The translations under genes and the position numbers were made by a program. The notes below the pieces were generated by a model, which was given only the letters and a program-made list of their open reading frames with translations, had not been told where the DNA came from and did no database searches. 64,000 bases of DNA, taken from Sinorhizobium garamanticum. GTDB lineage: Bacteria; Pseudomonadota; Alphaproteobacteria; Rhizobiales; Rhizobiaceae. Positions 51,929 through 60,978 of the stretch are shown here, piece after piece. The stretch is taken from contig NZ_CP120373.1 in NCBI RefSeq assembly GCF_029892065.1, positions 3,231,001 to 3,295,000 on the forward strand. The letters run 5' to 3'. Position 1 is the stretch's first letter; each line of letters starts with the position of its first letter.

Positions 51929-53338
51929 TCACGGGATCGCGAAAATGCTGATCTCGTTGGTGATGCCGCGAAGCGTGACATTGTGCGACATGGGATTTAG
52001 TCCGCGATCGCTGAGGAGGCTGGAGGCACGCGGGTCCTCCACCACCGAACCCGTGGCGAAGATTTCGCGCGAGGTGGCGAGGTGCTGGACGCGCGAGGCG
52101 ATGTTAACGGTCTGGCCGAAATAGTCCTGGCGCTCGTTGAGGTTGACGGCGATGCATGGCCCCTCGTGGATGCCGATCTTCAGGAGCAGGTCCTCGCTGC
52201 CGCGTTCTTCGTTGAGTTCGCGCATCGCATCGCGCATCCGCATCGCGGCGGCGACCGCCCGGTCCGGCGTCGGGAAGGTCGCCATCACCGCGTCGCCGAT
52301 CGTCTTGACGACGGCGCCGGCCTCGGTCGCGACGATCTCGTTCAGGACGCTGAAATGGGTCTTGACCAGATCGAAGGCCGCAAGGTCGCCGACGCGCTCG
52401 TAAAGCTCGGTCGAGCCCCGCAGATCCGTGAAGAGGAAGGTGAGGCTGGTGATCTTCAGCCGCTGGTCGACGTCGATCGTGTCGGTGCGGTAGAGGTCGC
52501 GGAACGTCTGGTTGGAAAGCAGGCGCTTGGCCGTCAGGAACGGCCGGCGGCGGCCGAGCATGCCATGGAGCGCGTCGTTCGCGATGCAGACCGAGGGCAG
52601 CGTGCGGACTTCCGCGTGGTTTTCCACCTGGATCCTCAGCGGTCCCGGCTGGAGGCGCAAGGTCTCGTTGTGGCGATGGCCGCGGTCGAAGACGAGAGCG
52701 AGGTTCCTTCGCTCCTTGGTCGGCTCTCCAGCCACCTCGAGGAACTGCGCCGCATGCGTCACCGGCTCGAAGATGATGACGAACTCCGCTGGAAGCTGCA
52801 GCGCGATGACTGCCTTCTCGCCTGGCGGCAATTCCAGCGCCTCGATCATGAACTCGTCGACCTTCTCCTCAAAGCCTTCGTCAGGCAGGTCGACGCCCGA
52901 GCCCCAGTAGATCTGGCGGAAATACTCGGCCGGCGGCAATGCGTGCGGGTTGTGCGCCTCGATGTGGCGCACCCGCGGGCTCACAGTGAAGGTCACCTCG
53001 ACCATTTCGTCGAGCGTCGGCTCGTAGCCGGCGGCACAGAGCGCGCAGGTATATTCCTCCCGCTGCAGGGACTTGAGCGAGGTATTGGCGTCGAGCACCC
53101 CGCCGCAGCCTGGGCAGAGCACATTCCATGACAATTCGAAGATGCCGTGATGGGAGGCATGCAGGAAGCCGGCGATCGTCTGCTCCTCGTCGAGCCCTTC
53201 GGCCTTTGCGAAGGCAAGCGCGTTGATGCGGCAGAGCTTGCGGTCCGGAGCATCCCGTACGAACCGCTCGAAGGCATCGACAATTTCCGGCTTCACCGAT
53301 TGGCGCAGCGCATCGAATAGAGTCTGGGCTTCATTCAT
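51929..53338 (-). CDS. Class III adenylate cyclase with DUF5939-type N-terminus
   Basis: 469 residues. The N-terminal half resembles DUF5939 (LDEEQTIAGFLHASHHGIFE) and holds a zinc ribbon: LCPGCGGVLDANTSLKSLQR then CALCAAGYEP. The C-terminal cyclase domain has both metal Asp regions (LTFLFTDLRGSTELYERVGD, VVKTIGDAVMATFPTPDRAV) and GQTVNIASRVQHLA. It is soluble. It makes cAMP (inference) and could feed the MloK1-like channel nearby. Confidence 0.88.
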   Translation of the reverse strand: MNEAQTLFDALRQSVKPEIVDAFERFVRDAPDRKLCRINALAFAKAEGLDEEQTIAGFLHASHHGIFELSWNVLCPGCGGVLDANTSLKSLQREEYTCALCAAGYEPTLDEMVEVTFTVSPRVRHIEAHNPHALPPAEYFRQIYWGSGVDLPDEGFEEKVDEFMIEALELPPGEKAVIALQLPAEFVIIFEPVTHAAQFLEVAGEPTKERRNLALVFDRGHRHNETLRLQPGPLRIQVENHAEVRTLPSVCIANDALHGMLGRRRPFLTAKRLLSNQTFRDLYRTDTIDVDQRLKITSLTFLFTDLRGSTELYERVGDLAAFDLVKTHFSVLNEIVATEAGAVVKTIGDAVMATFPTPDRAVAAAMRMRDAMRELNEERGSEDLLLKIGIHEGPCIAVNLNERQDYFGQTVNIASRVQHLATSREIFATGSVVEDPRASSLLSDRGLNPMSHNVTLRGITNEISIFAIP

Positions 53339-53459
53339 CGCGCTATTCTATACGGAATCCGCCGCGTGGTCAGGGGATTTGATCGGCGCCTAGCAGACTT
53401 CGGCGAAAAGCGACCCACAACGCTTGTCTTCCACGCCGCCTTGCGTGCGGAGCGCGACG

Positions 53460-53590
53460 GTGCTGCGTGGTTCGAAAAGTATATATTTGGTTATACTAAT
53501 TGTAATTTTGAAGTAAAGTAATTATTGCGTTGTCTTTTGATGGTATTTCTCAATTATTGATAGCGTTTCAATTAAAAATACAGTAATGAG
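53460..53590. promoter_or_regulatory. AT-rich upstream region of the RTX gene
   Basis: gtatatatttggttatacta, attgtaattttgaagtaaag and tcaattattgatagcgtttc mark an island far richer in A/T than the rest of the window. It lies just before the RTX gene and probably holds its promoter. Such islands are typical targets of silencers such as MucR in rhizobia (inference). Confidence 0.5.
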
Positions 53591-53627
53591 CTGTCGCGGT
53601 TATATTTTTGGGCTGGGAGAGCGCAAC

Positions 53628-55244
53628 ATGGCCACTATTGTGGGCACTGTCGGAAACGACGCGTTACTAGGAACTGACGAGAAAGATCGCATCTGGGGCC
53701 TCATCGGGGCCGACGAGATCGATGCAGGGGAGGGTGACGATCTGGTCGACGGTGGCGCGGGAGACGATCGCCTGACGAGCCGGGACGGCTACGACCGCCT
53801 CGATGGTGGCGAGGGTGACGACCAGATCGCCCTGATCGGCACCGGCGGCGCGATCACCGGCGGTGTCGGCTTCGATACGCTCGCGATCGACCTTTCCAAC
53901 GTCAATACCGCCGTCAGGTTTAGCGGCGAACACGGTCATGGCATCATCGGCTACGACACATCGACCTGGGAACACATCTTCTTCAACCGAATCGAGCGGC
54001 TCGTGCTGACGACCGGCAGCGGCGACGACCGGATCTTCGGCGCGGCGACCGACGACGTCATCTCGACCGGTGCCGGAGACGACATCATCGGCCCTTACGG
54101 CACCGACGGCGACGACGGCACCAGCATGCTGGGCGACGACACGCTCGACACTGGCGACGGCGGGGACATCATTGTCGACAGGAGCGGCGCGAACCGCATC
54201 TTCGCCGGCAACCACAGCGACATAATTACCACCACACTGACTTCCTCCGTGATCGACGGCGGGGAAGGCTGGGACAAGCTCTCCTTGTTCGATGAGGGGA
54301 GGACCGAGGATCTGACTGTCGATTTCGCGCAGGGCTTTGCCTCGACCGGCACCCTTATCAGCGGCATCGAGGTTGCCAGCGTCCATCTCGGCAGCGGCAA
54401 CGACACGGTGATCGGCGGAAATCTCTTCTCCCTCTACGCCCATCTCGGCGAGGGCGACAACTACGTCGAAGGCAGCAGCGGCAGGGACAACCTCGCGTCC
54501 GGAAGCGGTGACGACGCTCTCTATGGCGGCATGGGCGATGACGTCCTGGTCAGCGTCGGCGGCAACGATGTGCTGATGGGCGGCGCCGGCAACGACGAGA
54601 TCCACGACTCGGGGACGAGTTTTGACGACGGCGACACGATCATCGACGGCGGCGCGGGCGACGACCTGATCCTGGTGCATTCGCCCGCCGGCATCATCAA
54701 TGGCGGAGACGGAAGCGATACGCTCCACATCACCGCGCCACTCCCAGGCGTGACCAATTTCGATGCCGCGACGGGCATGCTCGGCACGACGCTGTCTTTC
54801 AGCGGCATCGAGACGTTCAAGGTGGCGGGCGGCGCGGGCGATGATACGATCCGCACCCTCGCAGGCAACGACAACCTCACGGGCAACGGCGGTAACGATC
54901 GCCTCGACGGCGGGGCGGGCAACGACGTGCTTTGGGGCGGTGTCGGTAACGACGTGATGACGGGCGGTGCCGGCGCGGATGGCTTCCTGTGGTCGTCTGA
55001 TACGTCATCCGGCACCGGCGTCGACCATATCACCGACTTCGACGCAGACGGCGGCGACGTGCTGCGGTTCATCGGCCACGCATCTGCGGCCACGGGGATC
55101 GACAGCTTCGCCGACCTCGTTGCGGCGGCGACAGAGACGGGCGACGGACTCTACATCGCCTTCAATGGATCCAGCACGTTTGGACTCCTCCTCGACAACG
55201 TTTCGCTGTCAGACCTCTCGGCGGACGACGTTGTATTCGCCTAG
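53628..55244 (+). CDS. RTX calcium-binding repeat protein, probably type I secreted
   Basis: 538 residues. Many GGxGxDx-type nonapeptides: ADEIDAGEGDDLVDGGAGDD, GGMGDDVLVSVGGNDVLMGG, GNGGNDRLDGGAGNDVLWGG. They form calcium-bound beta-rolls. No enzymatic domain was recognised; the C-terminal segment (HITDFDADGGDVLRFIG, ending LSADDVVFA) is the usual type I secretion end. No ABC/HlyD/TolC exporter genes are adjacent. GGGAGAG lies before ATG 53628. Confidence 0.9.
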   Translation: MATIVGTVGNDALLGTDEKDRIWGLIGADEIDAGEGDDLVDGGAGDDRLTSRDGYDRLDGGEGDDQIALIGTGGAITGGVGFDTLAIDLSNVNTAVRFSGEHGHGIIGYDTSTWEHIFFNRIERLVLTTGSGDDRIFGAATDDVISTGAGDDIIGPYGTDGDDGTSMLGDDTLDTGDGGDIIVDRSGANRIFAGNHSDIITTTLTSSVIDGGEGWDKLSLFDEGRTEDLTVDFAQGFASTGTLISGIEVASVHLGSGNDTVIGGNLFSLYAHLGEGDNYVEGSSGRDNLASGSGDDALYGGMGDDVLVSVGGNDVLMGGAGNDEIHDSGTSFDDGDTIIDGGAGDDLILVHSPAGIINGGDGSDTLHITAPLPGVTNFDAATGMLGTTLSFSGIETFKVAGGAGDDTIRTLAGNDNLTGNGGNDRLDGGAGNDVLWGGVGNDVMTGGAGADGFLWSSDTSSGTGVDHITDFDADGGDVLRFIGHASAATGIDSFADLVAAATETGDGLYIAFNGSSTFGLLLDNVSLSDLSADDVVFA

Positions 55245-55250
55245 ATGGCG

Positions 55251-55281
55251 ATGATCGTGGGTCGACCTGACCCACGATCAT
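55251..55281 (+). terminator. Terminator-like hairpin after the RTX gene
   Basis: ATGATCGTGGGTC (55251-55263) pairs perfectly with GACCCACGATCAT (55269-55281), 13 bp with a 5-nt loop, 7 nt after the RTX stop. No T run follows. Confidence 0.6.
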
Positions 55282-55296
55282 GATCATTCGAGGAGT

Positions 55297-55573
55297 TAGA
55301 GCCCTTCAGGGTTAAATGGAAGCAGTTCTGCCGGAGCAGGTTTTCGTCAGGCTCAGAGGCGATTGGCGAAGGGGCGTACCCGGATGTACGTCCGAGCCGA
55401 TCGCCTCTGAGCCTGGCGGAAAGATGCCCGGCCCTTCGGGTCGGCTGAAACGGGCCGCCTGATCGACCGGCCGGCTTGGACGTATGCTTTGGCTACGCCG
55501 CGCGCCGGCCGGTCGACCATCCGACTCCGTTTGAGCCAACAGAACTGTTTCCATTTAACCCTGAAGGGCTCTA
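55297..55573. mobile_element. MITE-like element with 34-bp terminal inverted repeats
   Basis: 277 bp. The left end tagagcccttcagggttaaa, tggaagcagttctg (55297-55330) matches the reverse complement of the right end (55540-55573) at 33 of 34 positions. Two long internal hairpins are visible: aggctcagaggcgat with atcgcctctgagcct (55350-55416), and cgaccggccggc with gccggccggtcg (about 55463-55515). GAGGAG flanks both sides (55290-55295, 55574-55579), and the ends are also bounded by TA. No transposase is encoded, so a transposase elsewhere would have moved it. Confidence 0.65.
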
Positions 55574-55620
55574 GAGGAGAGGGCGCGGAAAATCGCAGTC
55601 GGAGAGTACCGCGCGTCCAA

Positions 55621-56463
55621 TCAGCCGGGAAGTTGCTCGGCGCGTGCGGCAATTCTCTCATAGGCCTCCTCTGTCGGCACGCGTATCCAGCGGCCTGCTG
55701 CGAGGCGCAGCAGCGCCTTCAGATGCACGCGCCCGCCATAGCCGACGAACGGCGCAAAGGGCGTCATCTGAGGCTGCGGCCCGGGATAGAGCCGCGCGAA
55801 TTCCGCGAAGTTCGTGAAACCCTCGTGGGTGCCGGCCTCGAGAAGGAGAGTTTCGACGGGGGCGCCCTCCGCCAGTATCACCTCATGCGTGTCGAGGGCG
55901 ATATGGAAATACTCGATCTCGCGCTCGTCCGCAGGAGGGGCGGGCGCTATCGACGTCCCATTGATGAGATCTTGCACTCTGATGAGGACGCCATCGATGA
56001 ACAGGGCGTGGCCGGCCGAGAGGTAGAGATCCCGATGCGGCGTATGCTCATCGAGGGCATGCTGGCAGATGCGGATCGGCACGACACTGTCACTCCAGCT
56101 GGACCCGCTCAGCCGGTAGAGATGGCGGCCGATCCATTTGATCGCGCGGGCTTCGCCCCGCACGGTCTCGACAAGATCGCCGATCCGAAGTTCCTCGATC
56201 CGGGCCCCGCCGCTCGGCGTCATGATCGAAGTGCCGCGGAGAAGACATTTCGGGCCTTGACCGGGGCTGTTCCCCGGCCCTTTGCCGGGTTTCGGTCCGT
56301 TTCCCGGTTTTGCCGCTTGGGCATGGGCTGTTGAAGACGGGAAGAACGTCGTCGCGGCAAACGTGCCCATTGCCGCAATTCTGGCGCCTGTCGCGGCGGC
56401 TACGCCGAGGAAGTGACGTCTTGCCCGATTGAGCTGCGGGCGCTGCTCTCTGGCTGACGACAT
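55621..56463 (-). CDS. Hint-domain (Hint_2) protein with probable Tat signal
   Basis: 280 residues from ATG 56463 (GGGAGAG upstream). RARRHFLGVAAATG resembles a twin-arginine signal. After a Pro/Gly/Lys linker comes a Hint module: CLLRGTSIMTPSGGARIEEL with the N-terminal Cys, GDLVETVRGEARAIKWIGR, and SAGHALFIDGVLI with the conserved His. The rest follows AEGAPVETLLLEAGTHEGF. These proteins share the intein/hedgehog fold and may self-process. Similar Hint_2 modules often accompany RTX repeats; an RTX gene lies upstream. Confidence 0.85.
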   Translation of the reverse strand: MSSAREQRPQLNRARRHFLGVAAATGARIAAMGTFAATTFFPSSTAHAQAAKPGNGPKPGKGPGNSPGQGPKCLLRGTSIMTPSGGARIEELRIGDLVETVRGEARAIKWIGRHLYRLSGSSWSDSVVPIRICQHALDEHTPHRDLYLSAGHALFIDGVLIRVQDLINGTSIAPAPPADEREIEYFHIALDTHEVILAEGAPVETLLLEAGTHEGFTNFAEFARLYPGPQPQMTPFAPFVGYGGRVHLKALLRLAAGRWIRVPTEEAYERIAARAEQLPG

Positions 56464-56637
56464 GGTTCTCTCCCGACTTTCCAACACACGGTTCCCGAGA
56501 ACGACCGCAGCTTATCCTGACGCAGAATATCCAATGAGAAAATTCGGATATTCGTTCTGGTGCATACGGCAACGGTCGTACTCACTGCCACGAAGGTGGA
56601 GGTGGCTCATACTTTTGGCGAGCGGGATTGCTGGAAC

Positions 56638-56680
56638 TACAGCGCTGCGCGTCTTATCAGACGTGCAAAGGTTGCGTAGG
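56638..56680. repeat. RIME-like repeat, GC-rich half
   Basis: ctacagcgctgcgcgtctta, tcagacgtgcaaaggttgcg, tag. The AT-rich half is absent. Confidence 0.65.
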
Positions 56681-56757
56681 ACCGATCGACATTAACACGC
56701 GATAAGTGTTTTCCCCCTAGCATGCGTCTCGCGGACACTCTTTCTCAAAGGCGATCA

Positions 56758-57591
56758 ATGTCATTTTTCGGCGTTTCCGGAATGTACTATTCCGGCGAAT
56801 CCCTCGGCGAACACCGCATCGTGCTTGCCGAGGACTCAAACCTCTTTGCCTCGATGGTTTCGAAGCGGCTGAAGGAGTTGTTCGACATTGACGTGATTGT
56901 CTGCCGCGACTACGAGGACCTGCAGTTCGCCGTCGAGAACGCTTCCTTTCCGGCTTCGCTCGCGATCTCCAACATCAATCTGCCCGGCGCCGAAAACGGC
57001 GAGGCACTGAACTATCTGATCGACATGAGCGTGCCGACGATCGTCTTCACCGGCTCATTTCAGGAGAAGACGCGCGAGGCGATCCTTGCCAAGGACATCG
57101 TCGATTACGTCATCAAGGACAGCGTCTTCGCCGTCGACATGCTTGCGGAGTCTGTCTGCCGCTTCCTGACCAACCAGAAACATCACGTGCTGATCGTCGA
57201 CGACAGCCCGACGGCGCGGGCGCTTTTGACGACGCAGCTCAAACGTTACAATTTCCGCACAAGCTCGGCCGAGAGCGGCGCCGCAGCGCTCGAAATCCTG
57301 AAGAACAACCCTGACATCGCGCTCGTCATCACCGACTACAACATGCCGGATATCGACGGTTTCGAGCTGACGCGCCGCATCCGGGCGGCTCATGGCCCGC
57401 ATCAGTTGCGCATCATCGGCGTCTCGTCCTCGACGAACCGCCTGCTTTCCGCGCGTTTCCTCAAGGCCGGCGGCAACGATTTTGTCGTGCGTCCCTTCGT
57501 CAACGAAGAATTCTACTGCCGCGTCAACCAGAACCTCGACACGCTGACAAAGATCCGCACCTTGAGCGGGAAGATGAAAATCCCGGCTTGA
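56758..57591 (+). CDS. Tandem receiver-domain response regulator
   Basis: 277 residues. Two receiver domains. In the first, the acidic pair is present (IVLAEDSNLF) but the phosphate-accepting Asp is replaced by Asn (SLAISNINLPG). In the second, all key residues but one fit: VLIVDDSPTARALL, VITDYNMPDIDGFE, and the conserved Lys is Arg (VVRPFVNEEF). There is no output domain. ATG 56758 has AAAGG 6 bp upstream. It is paralogous to the N-terminal part of the next gene. Confidence 0.85.
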   Translation: MSFFGVSGMYYSGESLGEHRIVLAEDSNLFASMVSKRLKELFDIDVIVCRDYEDLQFAVENASFPASLAISNINLPGAENGEALNYLIDMSVPTIVFTGSFQEKTREAILAKDIVDYVIKDSVFAVDMLAESVCRFLTNQKHHVLIVDDSPTARALLTTQLKRYNFRTSSAESGAAALEILKNNPDIALVITDYNMPDIDGFELTRRIRAAHGPHQLRIIGVSSSTNRLLSARFLKAGGNDFVVRPFVNEEFYCRVNQNLDTLTKIRTLSGKMKIPA

Positions 57592-57958
57592 CGCCGTACT
57601 CCTTTCAGGTCTCGCGGCAGGCTTGCGTGCTGTGGATTTCGGCACTGCCGGTTGCTGTGTTAACGGAATCGCAACCGGCAGGCCTTTCAATCCGTACAAA
57701 TAAAGAAATGGGGAAGCCCGGTGGCGGATCCTGTCGAATGGCAACTCGGCAGATGAGCGTGTACCGGGCAATTGTTTTTGGCCAGCGTCATTCTCGGGAA
57801 GCACGCCTGCGGCCAGTGCATGAATCACTGAATGATTGCTTGAGTCGGAGACGATTCAAGCGCCGAAACCAGGAATCGTGCATGAATTCATTTGGTTGCA
57901 GTTATCCGGCATCTTGGGGGCGAGATACGGGTTCTGTAGGGGTGGGGTTGCTGGGACC
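57592..57958. other. Intergenic region between the two receiver-domain genes
   Basis: 367 nt without a supported gene. An imperfect hairpin near 57840-57862 (gcttgagtcggagacgattc, aagc) resembles the AT-rich RIME-like module in form but not clearly in sequence. Confidence 0.35.
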
Positions 57959-59287
57959 GTGAGACTACGTCGCACGTCGGGGCAGGCGAACAGCGTGCAG
58001 AAGCATCGCGACAAGCGGCTGCTGCTCGTCGAGGATTCGCGCATGTTCGCGACGGCGTTGAAGTTTGGGCTGGAAAGCATGCTCGGCACACGGGTAACGC
58101 ATTGCGGAACCTTCGAAGCGGTGAAGGCGGAGCTAGCCGCCGGCCCTGACGAATTCTCCCTGGCAGTGGTCGACCTCAACCTGCCCGACGCGCCGAACTG
58201 CGAGGCGCTCGATTTCGTTCTCGCTAGCAACATACCGGCGATCGTTTTTACCGCCGCCTTCAACGACGGGACGCGCGAGCAAATCCTCGGCAAGGACGTG
58301 TTGGGCTGCATCGTCAAGCACGAACCGCAATCGATCGAGCGCCTGATCGCCGCCGTCGACCGGGCGCTGACCGAGGGCCGGACGACGGTGCTGCTCGTCG
58401 ATCCTAACAAGGCGTCGCGCTACGATCTCGCCAGTCTTTTGCGCCAGCAGCGCTTCTCGATCGTCGAGGCGTCGGCGGCTGGCGAAGCCTTGCGACTGCT
58501 CGACGCGGGCGAGGCGGTCGATCTGATCGTCACGGATACCGAGCTCGAAGACATGACGGGCGTGGCGCTGATCGCCGAGATCCGCAGCCGCCAGGGCGAG
58601 GAGGCCGCGCCGGTCATCGGCCTCTCGGATCACGGCGACGCCCGTCTGGCAGCGCGTTTCCTGGAGGCGGGCGGGGCGGACTTCATCCGCAAGCCATTCC
58701 TCGAGGCGGAATTCAGCGCACGGGTGGGGCAGGCGGCCGCCATGCAGAAGCGCTTGCTGGCGCTGCGCCGCCTCGCGGCAAGCGACTATCTGACGAACAT
58801 CTACAATCGTCGCCACTTCTTCCTCACCGGCCCACGGCTCGTTGAGCAATGCCTGAGGCGCGGTGAGAGCACCGCTATTGCCGTCCTCGACATCGACCAT
58901 TTCAAGCGCCTCAACGACACCTATGGTCACGAGATCGGCGACATCGTGCTGAAACACGTGGCACGGCGTCTGAAGTCAATTGTCGGAGAGGAGCATCTGC
59001 TGGCGCGCCTCGGCGGCGAGGAATTCGGCATTCTCTTCAACGGGCTGGACTCGCGCCGCGCCTATGACTTCTGCGAGCGGCTGCGGCTCGAACTGGAAAG
59101 GTCGAAAATCGTCGCGGACGACGAGGAACTGACGATCACAATCTCGATCGGCCTTGCGACCATCGAGGCCCAGGAAGCCTTCGACAATTACCTGCACGCG
59201 GCCGATCAGTTCCTCTACATGGCAAAACATGCCGGGCGAAACCGGGTAATGTCGGAATTGACGCTGCTCGACGCGCTGGCGTCGTAG
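57959..59287 (+). CDS. Diguanylate cyclase with two receiver domains
   Basis: About 442 residues from GTG 57959; a GTG at 57992 or an upstream TTG at 57836 are possible. Receiver 1: LLLVEDSRMFATALKF, VVDLNLPDAPNCEALDF (acceptor Asp present). Receiver 2: VLLVDPNKASRYDLASLL (Asp pair changed to Asp-Pro), VTDTELEDMTGVAL, and RKPFLEAEF. The GGDEF domain then carries the active signature RLGGEEFGILF and AVLDIDHFKRLNDTYGHEIG. It should make c-di-GMP, controlled by phosphorylation. Confidence 0.88.
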   Translation: MRLRRTSGQANSVQKHRDKRLLLVEDSRMFATALKFGLESMLGTRVTHCGTFEAVKAELAAGPDEFSLAVVDLNLPDAPNCEALDFVLASNIPAIVFTAAFNDGTREQILGKDVLGCIVKHEPQSIERLIAAVDRALTEGRTTVLLVDPNKASRYDLASLLRQQRFSIVEASAAGEALRLLDAGEAVDLIVTDTELEDMTGVALIAEIRSRQGEEAAPVIGLSDHGDARLAARFLEAGGADFIRKPFLEAEFSARVGQAAAMQKRLLALRRLAASDYLTNIYNRRHFFLTGPRLVEQCLRRGESTAIAVLDIDHFKRLNDTYGHEIGDIVLKHVARRLKSIVGEEHLLARLGGEEFGILFNGLDSRRAYDFCERLRLELERSKIVADDEELTITISIGLATIEAQEAFDNYLHAADQFLYMAKHAGRNRVMSELTLLDALAS

Positions 59288-59399
59288 CGCCTCCCCGAAA
59301 AGGTGCCTACCGGCTTCCGACTGGAACGCATCGTTTCAATGCAGGTTGAAACAAGCCGAAGATCGTCATGATTCGGTTTGACATGCCCGAAGAGTCTTC

Positions 59400-59419
59400 C
59401 ACGGCGCGTCTGCGCCGTG
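59400..59419. terminator. Small GC-rich hairpin after the diguanylate cyclase
   Basis: CACGGCGC-GTCT-GCGCCGTG, an 8-bp perfect stem about 110 nt after the stop. It has no T run. The rest of 59288-59554 shows nothing clear. Confidence 0.35.
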
Positions 59420-59554
59420 ATCAACTCTGGCTTCATAAACAAGATGGCACTTGCAAACATTTCAACGTATTACGGCGATCTCGTCATGCCGGAAGAGATC
59501 GCCGAAAGGAAGGCCGCAGGCGGCCCTGCGAGATCGGGCTGCTGTGCAGGAAAT

Positions 59555-60559
59555 TTACCGCGCCATCTGCAGCGTCAGCTTGCGCTCGGCGCGTTCCTGC
59601 TGGGGCGAGCGATTGTAGAGTTCGCGATAGCACTTGGAGAAGTGCGAGGCCGAGACGAAGCCGCAGGCGACGGCCACTTCCACCACCGGCATCGACGACT
59701 GGATCAGCAAGTGACGGGCGCGGTCGAGCCTGATCTCGAGATAGTAGCGCGCCGGCGAACGGCCCATTTCCTGGCGGAAAAGGCGCTCGATCTGGCGGCG
59801 CGAAAGGTCGGCGTTCTCGGCGATCTCGAGCAGCGACAGCGGCTCGGCGAGATTGCTCTCCATCAGTTCGATGATCGACAGAACCTTCGAGTTCTGCACA
59901 CCGAGGCGGGCGCGGAGCGGCAGGCGCTGGCGGTCATGCGGCCCGCGCACCCGGTCGGTCAGCGCCTGTTCGCAGACCCGGTTGACGAGGTTCTCGCCGA
60001 AATCCTGGTCGATGAGGTTCAGCATCATGTCGAGCGAGGCCGTGCCGCCGGCGCAGGTATAGATGTTGCTGTCGATTTCATAGAGGTCGGCATAGACATC
60101 GGCCTGCGGGAAGCTTTCGGAGAAACCGGGCAGGTTTTCCCAGTGGATGGCGCAGCGCTTGCCGGTCAAGAGCCCGGCGGACGCCAGCACATGGGCGCCG
60201 GTGCAGAGGCTGCCGACGGCGACGCCGCGGTTATAGACCTCGCGCAGCCAGGCATTGACCGACTTGTTCTGGAAGTCCTCCACATAGATGCCGGAACAGA
60301 CGAGCACCATCGAGGGGCGGTTCTCTCCGGCGAGGAACTTGCGCTCGTCGGCAAGCGATGTGTTGACTTCGAGCGCGATGCCGGCGGACGAGAAGACCTT
60401 CTGACCATCGGTCGAGGCGAGGCGCCATGTATAGGCGTCGTAACCGAGCATCCGGTTGGCGATGCGGAGCGTTTCGATCGCCGCCGAGAAGGGCAGCATG
60501 GAAAAGTTCGGCACCAGAAAGAAAACGAGCGAACGCTTTTTGGTCAACGGTTTGTTCAT
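59555..60559 (-). CDS. GlxA family regulator (DJ-1/PfpI plus AraC HTH)
   Basis: 334 residues. N-terminal DJ-1-like domain: SLVFFLVPNFSMLPFSAAIE, and GVAVGSLCTGAHVLASAGLL with the elbow Cys. The C-terminal AraC part reads LSLLEIAENADLSRRQIERL and EVAVACGFVSASHFSKCYRE. The sequence type is that of GbdR/CdhR/ArgR-like regulators of choline, carnitine or arginine catabolism. No target genes are adjacent. GGGAGG precedes the ATG. Confidence 0.85.
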   Translation of the reverse strand: MNKPLTKKRSLVFFLVPNFSMLPFSAAIETLRIANRMLGYDAYTWRLASTDGQKVFSSAGIALEVNTSLADERKFLAGENRPSMVLVCSGIYVEDFQNKSVNAWLREVYNRGVAVGSLCTGAHVLASAGLLTGKRCAIHWENLPGFSESFPQADVYADLYEIDSNIYTCAGGTASLDMMLNLIDQDFGENLVNRVCEQALTDRVRGPHDRQRLPLRARLGVQNSKVLSIIELMESNLAEPLSLLEIAENADLSRRQIERLFRQEMGRSPARYYLEIRLDRARHLLIQSSMPVVEVAVACGFVSASHFSKCYRELYNRSPQQERAERKLTLQMAR

Positions 60560-60978
60560 GAGTCCTCCCAGGCTCTACGCTGCACATATTCGTCGCGTGG
60601 AATGGGTCTCTCGGCTTGTCAATTTGCGACACTGACATGGAAAGCCGCGACTGGGAAGATATTTCTCATTGCGACATGGCGGCAATCCGGCCATTTTGGG
60701 CGGCGTTCCGGCAAGTTTGTGGAAAAGCGACAGAATGTCCGGCGCGTTTGGCGCAATCTGGCAAAAAGACGCGTAGGATGAGTGGCGCTGCGCCTGCCTC
60801 TCCTGGTTGCGGTATTGTTGATTGCGACCTCCTCGGAGGAGGTGTTGGCGGTGTCGGTATCTGACAAGGCTCATGTGGTCTCCAAAGTTGGATCACATTC
60901 TTCGGGCTTCCGGAGATAAGCCAAGCCGCCCTTGCTCGGCTGCACTTCCGCTTCCGGAACGCTTGCTTGTCACGCCGA
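60560..60978. other. Intergenic region between divergent genes, no supported gene
   Basis: 419 nt. Overlapping open frames exist on both strands but have no ribosome sites and an Arg/Pro-rich composition typical of shadow frames. No clear promoter elements apart from the palindrome at 60979. Confidence 0.4.

Noticed and set aside
53667..54728. 353-codon minus-strand frame opposite the RTX gene
   Set aside because: Val/Ala/Asp-rich low-complexity shadow produced by the GGxGxD repeats.
53628..55244. Repeats in the RTX gene considered as a DNA repeat array or CRISPR
   Set aside because: Period and variation follow the GGxGxDxux protein motif in frame; no spacers.
59400..59419. Hairpin considered as an intrinsic terminator
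   Set aside because: No T run on either strand; listed only with low confidence.
60619..60867. Minus-strand 82-codon frame upstream of the GlxA-type gene
   Set aside because: No ribosome site and competing frames on both strands with the same poor composition.
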